Source: Sulfobacillus sp.
GTDB lineage: Bacteria > Bacillota > Sulfobacillia > Sulfobacillales > Sulfobacillaceae
Length of the DNA stretch: 64,000 nt
Direction: 5' to 3'
NCBI GenBank assembly: GCA_027343695.1
Contig: DAHWKJ010000081.1
Coordinates: forward strand, 1-64,000
Positions 10,364 through 19,396 of the stretch are shown here, one piece after another (position 1 is the first letter of the stretch; each line of letters starts with the position of its first letter). The position numbers were made by a program, and so were the translations under genes. The notes below the pieces were generated by a model. The model saw nothing but the letters and a program-made list of their open reading frames with translations. It had not been told where the DNA came from and did not search any database.

Positions 10364-11371
10364 ATGCCGTGGTTTCGACGACCGCAAAATGATGCGAACA
10401 CGACTGGCCCCGACCCACTGGCCGGTAGAGGATTTGCCCAGTATGCGATGGAAGATGCGCAACAATGCCTACAGGACCAAGAGGCTTTAGAGCGCGGTAC
10501 CATTCCGGACAGTGCCAAGCGACGAGTCGAGCGCACTGTTAAGGGCGAGATGCCGTGGATGAGCACGCTATCTGTCCATGAACTCTTTCTCGGCGAGATC
10601 CTCCGAATCGAGCCCGTGGTCCAAGTGGCCGGGAGTTGTTACTACCATGCCTCGACTGACTCCCGTAATCGTGTGTACCTCGACAGCAACCTGGATGCGA
10701 CTAATCTGGTCCGAGCATATTATCAAGCGAAAGATATTTCCCTGGAACGGCTACGCGAAGAAGCTCGAGCAGCCGGTGCTCATGCCGTAATCGATGCGAA
10801 ATATCACTTTAAGCGTGAAGAAACGTTGGTGCATTTTAGCGTGGTGGGTACTGCAGTCCGGTTTCAGGGCCTTCGTAAGCCCCAACACCCCCTGGTGAGT
10901 ACCTTGAGCGCGGATGACTTTTACCGGCTGTGGCAGCGGGGATGGATGCCGATGAATATGGCCCTCGGTTACCACTGGCATTGTATGCCGGTTGGGTATC
11001 GAACTCGCTCTAGTACATTTAGTTGGTACAACCAAGAGGTGACCACAGTCACCGAGAAGCTAATGGAAACGCGTCGCCACGCGATGGACCGGATGCGCCA
11101 AGATGCAGCCCATGCAGGCCGCGCCGATGGGCTGGTAGGGGTGACGGTCGAGTCCAAGATTGAGGAGACGGAGATTATCTTTAGCCGCGGCGCAGGATGG
11201 GATTCAGGGGTCACCATTGATGGCACCTACTTTCCCTATGAAGCGAGTGGAATGGTGGAGGTTCCGGCCTTTAATACCGAGTTTTTTGCAACCGGAACCG
11301 CGGTGGCGCGTCTCTCGCAGTCTCCCTTAAAGGCGGATGAGATCCAGGCGGTACTGGGCGCACAAGGCTAA
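10364..11371 (+). CDS. second tandem YbjQ-like domain protein
   Basis: Repeats PWMSTLSVHELFLGEILRIEPVVQVAGSCYYHAS and PLVSTLSADDFYRLWQRGWMPMNMALGYHWHCMP parallel those of the upstream gene. Confidence 0.7.
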   Translation: MPWFRRPQNDANTTGPDPLAGRGFAQYAMEDAQQCLQDQEALERGTIPDSAKRRVERTVKGEMPWMSTLSVHELFLGEILRIEPVVQVAGSCYYHASTDSRNRVYLDSNLDATNLVRAYYQAKDISLERLREEARAAGAHAVIDAKYHFKREETLVHFSVVGTAVRFQGLRKPQHPLVSTLSADDFYRLWQRGWMPMNMALGYHWHCMPVGYRTRSSTFSWYNQEVTTVTEKLMETRRHAMDRMRQDAAHAGRADGLVGVTVESKIEETEIIFSRGAGWDSGVTIDGTYFPYEASGMVEVPAFNTEFFATGTAVARLSQSPLKADEIQAVLGAQG

Positions 11372-11405
11372 AATTCCGGATTACTTTAATAAGATGCGAC
11401 GTGCC

Positions 11406-11442
11406 ACGAGAGGGCGGTCTCCGTTCAGGGGACTTCCCTCGT
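11406..11442 (+). terminator. imperfect hairpin downstream of the YbjQ-like pair
   Basis: ACGAGaGGGcg-GTCTCC-GTTCA-GGGGAC-tt-CCCTCGT; no clear T-tract, so function uncertain. Confidence 0.4.
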
Positions 11443-11595
11443 CTGATCATAGTAAAAAAGGTCAGCTCACAGTATACTAATAGGAAAGACGCGGAAGACG
11501 GGAGAGCGATTACCGACGCCTCCTGATTTTCAGACTAAATTGTCTTTGTTTATTGCTGTCGTCGTGTGTGGCGAGAGCATTGAGGAGGTATCAAC

Positions 11596-13068
11596 GTGCG
11601 TTTACATAACTACATAGACGGCAAATGGGTGGAACCTGAAGACGGGCGATATGAAAGCGATATTGACCCTGCCAATGGGGAGATTGTCGCGGAAGTTCCC
11701 CAATCAAACGCTAAGGATACCCAACGCGCTATTCAGGCGGCAAAAAAAGCGTTCGAGAGCTGGCGGAAAGTACCGGCTCCGAGACGCGGAGAACTGTTGT
11801 TCCGAGTCGGCGAATTGCTTAAAGCCCAGAAGGAAGACCTCGCCCAAGCGATGACTCGTGAGATGGGAAAAGTGCTCACCGAAGCACGTGGAGATGTGCA
11901 AGAAGGAATCGACATGGCGTTTTATATGGCTGGTGAGGGGCGTCGGAGCTTTGGGTATACGACACCGTCTGAGTTGCCCGATAAATTTGCTATGGCAACC
12001 CGCGACCCCATCGGTGTGGCGGGAATCATTACCCCATGGAACTTTCCAATGGCGATTCCTACGTGGAAAATATTCCCGGCGTTGGTGTGCGGGAACACGG
12101 TGGTGTTTAAGCCTGCCAGTGAGACGCCAGTTTTGGCATACCGATTGGTTAAAATTCTTGAGGAAGCGGGAATCCCTGCGGGTGTGGTCAACTTAGTGTT
12201 TGGGTCGGGACAGGACGTTGGTGAGGTCATCATTAACGATCCTGATGTCGCGTTGATTTCATTCACGGGATCCAACGAGACTGGGCGCCATGTGGCAGCC
12301 ACTGCGGGACAGCATTTGAAGCGCGTATCGTTGGAGTTGGGTGGTAAGAATGCGATTATCGTGCTCGACGATGCCGATCTTGAACTAGCCGTGGAGGGAA
12401 TCTTGTGGAGTGCATTTGGCACCACTGGCCAACGTTGCACGGCGTGCTCTCGACTGATTGTCCAGCGCGGAGTCTACGAGGAATTACGTGAGCGTCTCGC
12501 CACGCGGATTCGAGCGCTTAAGTTAGGACACGGGTTGGACGATGCAATTGATGTCGGACCATTAATTACGCAAAAGGCCTTGGATAAAGTGCATCGGTAT
12601 GTTGAGATTGGGCAGAAAGAAGGGGCACAACTTGTGGTGGGGGGCCATAAAGCAGAAACTACCGGCCTCCCAGGGCATTTCTATGAACCTACCCTATTCG
12701 CGGATGTGATGCCTGAGATGACGATCGCCAAAGAAGAGATTTTTGGTCCCGTTCTCTCAATGATTCCTGTGGCAGATCTGGAAGAAGCGGTACGGGTGAA
12801 TAATCAGGTGGTATACGGTCTAAGTTCTTCGATTTTTACCCAGGACGTGAATCGAGTATTCCAAGCTATCCGTGATTTGGCGACAGGGATTGTGTATATC
12901 AATGCGGGGACGACAGGCGCTGAAATCCATCTGCCGTTTGGAGGAACCCGTGGTACTGGCAACGGGCATCGAGAAGCCGGAACCGCGGCGCTGGACTTTT
13001 TCTCGGAATGGAAAGCAGTCTATGTCGATTACAGTGGCCGCCTACAACGAGCCCAGATTGACACCTGA
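11596..13068 (+). CDS. aldehyde dehydrogenase (putative glutarate-semialdehyde dehydrogenase role)
   Basis: NFPMAIPTWKIFPALVCGNTVVFKPASETP, SLELGGKNAIIVLDDADLE, TTGQRCTACSRL catalytic Cys region; substrate inferred from neighbours. Confidence 0.9.
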   Translation: MRLHNYIDGKWVEPEDGRYESDIDPANGEIVAEVPQSNAKDTQRAIQAAKKAFESWRKVPAPRRGELLFRVGELLKAQKEDLAQAMTREMGKVLTEARGDVQEGIDMAFYMAGEGRRSFGYTTPSELPDKFAMATRDPIGVAGIITPWNFPMAIPTWKIFPALVCGNTVVFKPASETPVLAYRLVKILEEAGIPAGVVNLVFGSGQDVGEVIINDPDVALISFTGSNETGRHVAATAGQHLKRVSLELGGKNAIIVLDDADLELAVEGILWSAFGTTGQRCTACSRLIVQRGVYEELRERLATRIRALKLGHGLDDAIDVGPLITQKALDKVHRYVEIGQKEGAQLVVGGHKAETTGLPGHFYEPTLFADVMPEMTIAKEEIFGPVLSMIPVADLEEAVRVNNQVVYGLSSSIFTQDVNRVFQAIRDLATGIVYINAGTTGAEIHLPFGGTRGTGNGHREAGTAALDFFSEWKAVYVDYSGRLQRAQIDT

Positions 13069-13115
13069 GCGCTAAAGGACTCAAATAGCGCGCACTGAAA
13101 ACGGGGAGGGACTTA

Positions 13116-14474
13116 TTGATGACTACAGCAACCAAATATGTTTCCATAAAGACGGCAATTCCGGGTCCCAAGAGTCAAGCGGTTTTGGACCGTATCGACA
13201 AGGCGACGCCGAGGGCTGTTTCGATCTACGCACCCTTAGTAGCAGATCGGGCTCATGGCTCCATTTTGCACGATATCGACGGGAATACCTTTATCGATCT
13301 CACCGGAGGCGTAGGCGTCTTGAACGTGGGCCACACGCACGACAAGGTTCGGGCAGCCTTACATGAACAGGTGGACCGATTTTTACACACCGACTTCACG
13401 ATGATTCCCTATGAGAGCTATGTGCGGCTTGCCGAACGGCTTAATGCGCATTTTCCGGGTGGGGGACCGGCGACCACCGTGTTTTTCAATTCCGGTGCCG
13501 AGGCGGTCGAGAATGCCATTAAGATTGCGCGCGCCTATACCAAGCGCAAGGGTATTATTACGTTTGAGCGTGCATTTCACGGACGAACCTTAATGGCGAT
13601 GACGTTAACGAGTAAAGTTCATCCCTATAAGGCGGGCATGGGACCTTATGCTCCGGAAGTCTATCGGGTGCCGTTTCCCTACCCCTACCGATGTGAGTTT
13701 GGGCAAGGGAATCCGAATCACCAGTGTGCAGAGGCGTGTTATGCAGCGATCGAACGAGCACTGTTATTACAAGTCGCACCGGAGGATGTGGCCGCGGTCA
13801 TCGTTGAGCCGGTTCAAGGTGAAGGGGGATTCATCGTACCACCCCAGAGCTTTTTGCCATGGTTGCGGGAGTTTACTGAGAAGCACAACATTCTCCTTAT
13901 TGTGGACGAAGTGCAAACCGGATTCGGGCGCACTGGAACCTTCTTTGCGACCGAGCAGTCTGGCATTCGTCCTGACATTTTGACGATGGCTAAGTCTATC
14001 GCAGATGGAATTCCTCTGTCGGGCGTAATGGGACGACCGGAGGTTATGGACGGACCTGGCGACTCGCAAATTGGGGGCACTTATGTCGGAAATCCATTGG
14101 GAACGGTAGCTGGTAACGCCGTATTGGATGTGTTCGAAGAAGAACATCTTTTGGATCAGGCCAAGGCTCAAGGTGCACACCTCATGAAGCGACTCGAAAG
14201 CCTTTCTCAAGAACTGAAACAGATTGGGGACGTGCGTGGTCTTGGGGCGATGGTGGCGATCGAACTCGTCACGGATCGGACCACGAAAGAGCCGGATGCT
14301 GCCCTTGCAGAACGCGTGTTGCAAGGCTGCATGCAACGCGGGGTGTTGATGCTAAAAGCAGGAATTTACGGCAACGTCGTGAGATTTTTAGCGCCCCTCA
14401 ACACGCCATTGGATGTGCTGGATGAAGCAGTGGACATCTTGGCAGATGTCTTGCGCGCGGAGTCGGCCCACTAA
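13116..14474 (+). CDS. class III aminotransferase (4-aminobutyrate/5-aminovalerate type)
   Basis: FFNSGAEAVENAIKIARAYTKRKGIITFERAFHGRTLMAMTLTSK; LLIVDEVQTGFGRTGTFFATEQSGIRPDILTMAKSIADGIPLSGVMGR. Confidence 0.9.
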   Translation: MMTTATKYVSIKTAIPGPKSQAVLDRIDKATPRAVSIYAPLVADRAHGSILHDIDGNTFIDLTGGVGVLNVGHTHDKVRAALHEQVDRFLHTDFTMIPYESYVRLAERLNAHFPGGGPATTVFFNSGAEAVENAIKIARAYTKRKGIITFERAFHGRTLMAMTLTSKVHPYKAGMGPYAPEVYRVPFPYPYRCEFGQGNPNHQCAEACYAAIERALLLQVAPEDVAAVIVEPVQGEGGFIVPPQSFLPWLREFTEKHNILLIVDEVQTGFGRTGTFFATEQSGIRPDILTMAKSIADGIPLSGVMGRPEVMDGPGDSQIGGTYVGNPLGTVAGNAVLDVFEEEHLLDQAKAQGAHLMKRLESLSQELKQIGDVRGLGAMVAIELVTDRTTKEPDAALAERVLQGCMQRGVLMLKAGIYGNVVRFLAPLNTPLDVLDEAVDILADVLRAESAH

Positions 14475-14475
14475 A

Positions 14476-15627
14476 CTGGTGGAACACTTAGGCACGAGCT
14501 TAGAAGGTATACACGTTTTAGACCTGTCCAGAGTCTTGGCGGCACCCTATGCCACCATGGCTTTGGGAGAGCTTGGCGCAGAGGTCATCAAGATTGAGCG
14601 ACCGGGCACAGGCGATGAAACACGGCAGTGGGGTCCCCCTTTTTGGGGGGACCAGGCTGCCTATTTCTTATCGACGAATCGCAACAAACGGTCATGCGAG
14701 GCCGATCTGAGTACCCCTGAAGGGCAGGACTTGGTCAGGACCTTGGCCACGCAGTGGGCCGATATTGTCATTGAAAATTTCAAGCCTGGTACGTTACAGC
14801 GTTATCACTTGGCGTTGGCGGATCTTCGACAGGCTAATCCGCGTTTAATCACGGCGACGCTACGAGGCTACCCAGAGGGAGACGATCGCCCGGGGTATGA
14901 CTTTGTCATGCAAGCAGCCACAGGATTGATGTCTCTCACGGGACCAGTAGACCAGGAACCCTCCAAAGTCGGGATTGCGGTGGCGGATATTACGGCGGGG
15001 CTCTTTTTATTGTCAGGGGTCTTGGCCGCTCTCGTGACACGCTATGAAACCGGATTTGGTCAGCACGTTGGGGTATCCTTGTTTGATGCCCAATTGGCCT
15101 GGTGGGTTAATGTGGGAATGGCTCATTTGGTAACGGGCGATGCACCGCGAAGGTGGGGCAACGCGCATGCCCAATTGGCGCCCTACGAGACATTCGAGGC
15201 GTTAGACGGGCATCTTGCGCTCGCTGTCGGCAACGACCGTCAGTTTTTGGCCCTATGTCAGTTACTCGGCCACCCGGCGTGGGCGGTTAATCCGCTTTAT
15301 GCGACGAATCCGGCTCGGGTACGTCATCGGGAAAATCTTCACGCACTATTACAAGCAGAGATTGGACAAAACACCGTCGTGCACTGGGTCGAGGCCATGA
15401 GTCGTTGTGATGTGCCATCGGGACCCGTACGGACCGTGCCAGAAGCCCTCGCGTGGCGTGAACAGTTTTCGCCACCCATGCATGGGTGGGTCGAGGGCAT
15501 TCCACAAATGTTTTTACCCTGGCGGTTCTCGGCATCCACGGTGAAGCCGCATACCCCCCCACCCAGGCTAGGTGAGCATACTCAAGAAGTTTTAGCTCTG
15601 TACGAAAAATTGCGAAAGGACTCGTGA
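14476..15627 (+). CDS. CaiB/BaiF family CoA-transferase (putative glutarate CoA-transferase)
   Basis: LEGIHVLDLSRVLAAPYATMALGELGAEVIKIERPGTGDETRQWGPPFWG; PGYDFVMQAATGLMSLTG. ORF track starts at 14413; the likely start lies near the end of the preceding gene. Confidence 0.88.
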   Translation: MVEHLGTSLEGIHVLDLSRVLAAPYATMALGELGAEVIKIERPGTGDETRQWGPPFWGDQAAYFLSTNRNKRSCEADLSTPEGQDLVRTLATQWADIVIENFKPGTLQRYHLALADLRQANPRLITATLRGYPEGDDRPGYDFVMQAATGLMSLTGPVDQEPSKVGIAVADITAGLFLLSGVLAALVTRYETGFGQHVGVSLFDAQLAWWVNVGMAHLVTGDAPRRWGNAHAQLAPYETFEALDGHLALAVGNDRQFLALCQLLGHPAWAVNPLYATNPARVRHRENLHALLQAEIGQNTVVHWVEAMSRCDVPSGPVRTVPEALAWREQFSPPMHGWVEGIPQMFLPWRFSASTVKPHTPPPRLGEHTQEVLALYEKLRKDS

Positions 15628-15631
15628 CACA

Positions 15632-16816
15632 ATGGCCAGCACACAGAATTTAGGGCAACGGGTGGATGATTTTTACGGGTTGGAGCAACAATTTTCCTCT
15701 GATGAGATCCAAGTGCGTGACGCCGTGCGTCGCTTTGTCGATGCGGAGATACGGCCTCATGTGGGGGAGTGGTGGCAAGCGGGAGTGTTCCCCATCGAAC
15801 TGATACCCAAACTAGCAGAATTGGGCGTATTTGGTCCCACACTTCCTGAAAAATATGGGGGCGCGGAACTCTCGCCGGTGGCCTACGGACTTATGATGCA
15901 AGAACTGGAACGCGGAGACTCTGGCCTTCGGTCCTTTGCATCCGTGCAAAGTGGTTTGGCGATGTACGCGATTTATCGCTACGGGAGCGAGGAACAAAAG
16001 ACAACGTATCTGCCGGAAATGGCTCGTGGCCATATCATCGGGTGTTTTGGGCTGACTGAACCCGATGCGGGCTCCGATCCGGCGGCGATGCGCACGATAG
16101 CCAAGAGCGTCTCCGGGGGGGTGCGCATTACCGGGGTCAAGCGCTGGATTACTAATGGGAACCTGGCAAAAATAGCGATCGTGTGGGCGAAAGATGATGC
16201 AGGGACCATTCGCGGCTATATCGTCCCCACGAATACGGAGGGGTTTACGGCGAAGCATATCACTACGAAGGCATCCATGCGGATGTCGGTGACATCTGAG
16301 CTTTATTTGGACGATGTGTTCGTGCCCGATGACCACCGACTTCCGTTATCCAAAGGACTTGGGTCTCCACTAGGTTGCCTGACTCAGGCGCGTTACGGCA
16401 TTGCCTGGGGTACGGTCGGTGCCGCGCTCGACTGCCTGAATGAAGCCGCTGCGTATGCAAAAACCAGGATTGCGTTCGGTAGGCCTATTGCTGCGACGCA
16501 ACTGGTACAAGAACGCTTGGTGGACATGTTATCAATGACCGTTGACATGCAACTCAAAGCATTGCAATTAGGACGTCTTTATGGGTCTGGAACGATGCGC
16601 TACCCGCATGTGTCGTTAGCTAAACGGGATAATGCCCGGTCGGCGTTAGTGGTGGCCCGCATGGCGCGGGAGATTCTTGGCGGCAACGGGATCAGCGTAG
16701 ACTATGGGCCCATTCGTCATATGGCTAACCTCGAGACCGTGGATACCTACGAGGGCACCTACGAAGTCCACACCCTGATCGTGGGCCGCGATTTGGTGGA
16801 GGAAAACGCATTCTAG
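15632..16816 (+). CDS. acyl-CoA dehydrogenase, glutaryl-CoA dehydrogenase-like
   Basis: GLRSFASVQSGLAMYAIYRYGSEEQKTTYLPEMARGHIIGCFGLTEPDAGSDPAAMRT and GGNGISVDYGPIRHMANLETVDTYEGTYEVHTLIVGRDL are typical of GcdH. Confidence 0.88.
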   Translation: MASTQNLGQRVDDFYGLEQQFSSDEIQVRDAVRRFVDAEIRPHVGEWWQAGVFPIELIPKLAELGVFGPTLPEKYGGAELSPVAYGLMMQELERGDSGLRSFASVQSGLAMYAIYRYGSEEQKTTYLPEMARGHIIGCFGLTEPDAGSDPAAMRTIAKSVSGGVRITGVKRWITNGNLAKIAIVWAKDDAGTIRGYIVPTNTEGFTAKHITTKASMRMSVTSELYLDDVFVPDDHRLPLSKGLGSPLGCLTQARYGIAWGTVGAALDCLNEAAAYAKTRIAFGRPIAATQLVQERLVDMLSMTVDMQLKALQLGRLYGSGTMRYPHVSLAKRDNARSALVVARMAREILGGNGISVDYGPIRHMANLETVDTYEGTYEVHTLIVGRDLVEENAF

Positions 16817-16841
16817 AGCGGCAGAAAGGTGAGGCACTTTA

Positions 16842-18155
16842 GTGGACAATCGGACCTGGTTGGAACGTAGGCAGAAGGTTGTGGCGAATGGAATCTCTTC
16901 GGCTTTTCCTGTATTCATTGATCGCGCTGAGGGGTGTTGGGTGACCGATGTCGAGGGGAATCGGTACTTGGATTTTATCGCGGGCATCGGGGTCCAAAGT
17001 TTAGGTCATAATCGGCCCGAAGTGGTGAAGGCGATTCAGACGGCAGCGTCATCTCTCATTCACACATCTTTCCACACCGTGATGTATCCTCGATATGTCA
17101 CAGTTGCAGAACGACTAGTAGCATTGACCCCCGGAGACATCGACAAACGGGTCCTTTTTGTGAATAGCGGGGCCGAGGCTATTGAAAATGCTTTTAAAAT
17201 TTCCCGACAGTATACCGGCCGTCCGGGCATCGTGAGTTTCACCAATGGGTTTCACGGTCGGACTTTTGGGGCGTTGACCGCCACGGACAAGAATCGCCCC
17301 TACAAAATAGGATTCGGGCCGTTTTTGCCCGATGTGTATCGATTGCCCTCTCCATATTGCTATCGGTGTCCGCTCAAAGGGTCTCCGAGCGAGTGCCATC
17401 AGCGGCACGTGGAGTCTGTAGAAGCGGCGTTAGTGGATACCATTGGCGTCGACCAGGTGGCGGCCTTCGTGATCGAACCGGTGCAAGGCGAGGGCGGATT
17501 CATTCCCATGCCCAACGAATTTTTGATAGGCCTGCGCCGCCTCTGCGATCAATACGGGATCTTATTAATTGATGACGAAATTCAAGCGGGCCTTGGCCGC
17601 ACGGGGAAGTTATGGGCCATCGAACACGCTGGAGTGGTGCCTGACCTTTTGGTTACCGCCAAGGCACTCGGAGGCGGCTTGCCACTTTCGGCTGTGGTGG
17701 GACGAGCTGAGATTCTGGACACGATTGCCAAGGGTAGCATCGGTAGCACCTACGGGGGCAATCCGGTGGCGCTGGCTGCTGCAGAAGCGGTCTTGGACCT
17801 GATGGTCCAAGAGAATGTGCCACAGCAAGCTATGGCCATCGGGGAAATCATGCAGCAGCACGCGATTCAATGGCAACGCAAGTTCTCTCAAATTGGGGAC
17901 GTGAGGGCACTAGGCGCGATGGTTGCGCTGGAATTTGTGCAGCCTGGGACCGAAGAGCCCGACAAAGACACCTGTCAAGCTGTGATTCAGGCAGCTTTTC
18001 GCCAGGGCCTGTTACTGACAAAGGCCGGATTGGAAGACAATGTGATTCGGCTCTTGCCTCCGTTGACAATTGGCCACGAAGCCTTAAGCGAAGGGCTTGG
18101 GCGTCTTGGAGCAGCTCTTGAGGAGATTTTGAGCCCCAAGTCAGTTAAGGCCTAA
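16842..18155 (+). CDS. class III aminotransferase, second copy in the cluster
   Basis: LFVNSGAEAIENAFKISRQYTGRPGIVSFTNGFHGRTFGALTATDK; LLIDDEIQAGLGRTGKLWAIEHAGVVPDLLVTAKALGGGLPLSAVVGR. Confidence 0.88.
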   Translation: MDNRTWLERRQKVVANGISSAFPVFIDRAEGCWVTDVEGNRYLDFIAGIGVQSLGHNRPEVVKAIQTAASSLIHTSFHTVMYPRYVTVAERLVALTPGDIDKRVLFVNSGAEAIENAFKISRQYTGRPGIVSFTNGFHGRTFGALTATDKNRPYKIGFGPFLPDVYRLPSPYCYRCPLKGSPSECHQRHVESVEAALVDTIGVDQVAAFVIEPVQGEGGFIPMPNEFLIGLRRLCDQYGILLIDDEIQAGLGRTGKLWAIEHAGVVPDLLVTAKALGGGLPLSAVVGRAEILDTIAKGSIGSTYGGNPVALAAAEAVLDLMVQENVPQQAMAIGEIMQQHAIQWQRKFSQIGDVRALGAMVALEFVQPGTEEPDKDTCQAVIQAAFRQGLLLTKAGLEDNVIRLLPPLTIGHEALSEGLGRLGAALEEILSPKSVKA

Positions 18156-18185
18156 GACGGCACCTGCAAAAGCGTAAGGAGCGGG

Positions 18186-18216
18186 CGAGTGTGGGTAGTC
18201 AACCTACACTCGTTTT
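18186..18216 (+). terminator. rho-independent terminator
   Basis: CGAGTGTGGGT-AGTCA-ACCTACACTCG followed by TTTTC, just after the aminotransferase stop. Confidence 0.8.
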
Positions 18217-18399
18217 CGGCGTTTGATGCCAAGTGACCGCAGGTAACCGGAATGAATAGAGTAACGGGCCCTCATGGCGGTTCCTGGGTTCCCGGAATTA
18301 TCCTACACTAGGGGGAGGGGCACGACCTCAAGTACCACAACGAGAATTTTTTGGGTCGAGCTTCAGCGGTTGTGACGCCGGATGAACAAGAGGTGTAAC

Positions 18400-18801
18400 A
18401 TGATGTCTGATCAGTTTCTCGTGATTGTGGAAGGAAAGAACGATAAACGCCAAATTCAGCGGGTATTACCCGACAACGTGGTGATTGCCACCACTTTTGG
18501 GATTCCTAATGCGGAGCGTTTAGAGCGTATTCGGCATGCGGCTGAGAATCGGACCGTAATCATTTTGACGGACCAAGATGCCGCCGGCAGACGAATTCGG
18601 CGCAGCGTTCTTGAGATGATTCCTGACGCGATTAATATCTATACAAAGTCCGGGTACAATGGGGTAGAGCATACGCCATTGGAATATCTAGAAGAACGAT
18701 TCCGAAAAGTAGGAATTCTTTCAGAGGACGCGGTCCAATACGACAACGGATGGGAGCAGACCGGTGCAACAGGCGATTTGGACGATTACGACACAGAATG
18801 A
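18400..18801 (+). CDS. Toprim-domain protein, ribonuclease M5-like
   Basis: FLVIVEGKNDKRQIQRVLP (Toprim VEGxxD), VIILTDQDAAGRRIRRSV (DxDxxG-type motif), EHTPLEYLEE; ORF may start at 18382. Confidence 0.7.
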   Translation: MMSDQFLVIVEGKNDKRQIQRVLPDNVVIATTFGIPNAERLERIRHAAENRTVIILTDQDAAGRRIRRSVLEMIPDAINIYTKSGYNGVEHTPLEYLEERFRKVGILSEDAVQYDNGWEQTGATGDLDDYDTE

Positions 18802-19354
18802 TTTCTTGCGACAACGAACAGTGAAGGTTAAACAGGTAGGCCGTGCAGTGTCTCGGGTGACCAGGGATCTGGTTGATACGTGGGACACGGTGGCGGCGCA
18901 TGGGATTGCAGCGCCGCAAATCGGGAGCGATTGGCGGATTTTTATCTGGAAGGGAGGGGACATGGAGGAGCCCGAAATTATCGTCAATCCCAAGATTATC
19001 AAGGCACGTGGGGAATTGACGGATTTCGATGGATGCCTTAGTGTTCCCGGCATTTATGGGGTGACCCGGAGAGCTGCGGAAATTGAGATAACTGCATGGG
19101 ACCAGCACGGGTCTCCGATCCGGCGCAGTTTCGAAGGATTTGACGCCCGCATCATTCAGCATGAGGTGGATCATCTCGAAGGCGTACTTTTCATCGATCG
19201 GCTTGACTCGCTTGACGGGCTTTACACGTTGGAGTCCGTACACGAAGCAGGAACACGAGAGACATACCAGGAAAAACGCCCTCTTACTCCTGCAGTGCAA
19301 GATTTTATTGAGCGCATGCGCAGGCCGATTCCGGGACACGCCTTGATCTGGTAA
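18764..19354 (+). CDS. def: peptide deformylase
   Basis: AAHGIAAPQIG, DGCLSVPG and QHEVDHLEGVLFIDRL match the three PDF motifs; GTG start overlaps the upstream Toprim gene. Confidence 0.85.
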   Translation: MQQAIWTITTQNDFLRQRTVKVKQVGRAVSRVTRDLVDTWDTVAAHGIAAPQIGSDWRIFIWKGGDMEEPEIIVNPKIIKARGELTDFDGCLSVPGIYGVTRRAAEIEITAWDQHGSPIRRSFEGFDARIIQHEVDHLEGVLFIDRLDSLDGLYTLESVHEAGTRETYQEKRPLTPAVQDFIERMRRPIPGHALIW

Positions 19355-19396
19355 GCCCACACGCAATCAATGGCACGAATACGTAGGAGGTTGCAA

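Noticed and set aside
11372-11595. Possible riboswitch leader (glycine/lysine type) ahead of the ALDH cluster
   Set aside because: I looked for conserved glycine-riboswitch and lysine-riboswitch cores and did not find them; only a simple hairpin is visible.
14632-14653. Strong hairpin GGTCCCCC-TTTTTG-GGGGGACC
   Set aside because: It lies inside the CaiB/BaiF CoA-transferase CDS and encodes the conserved WGPPFWGDQ segment, so codon constraint explains it.
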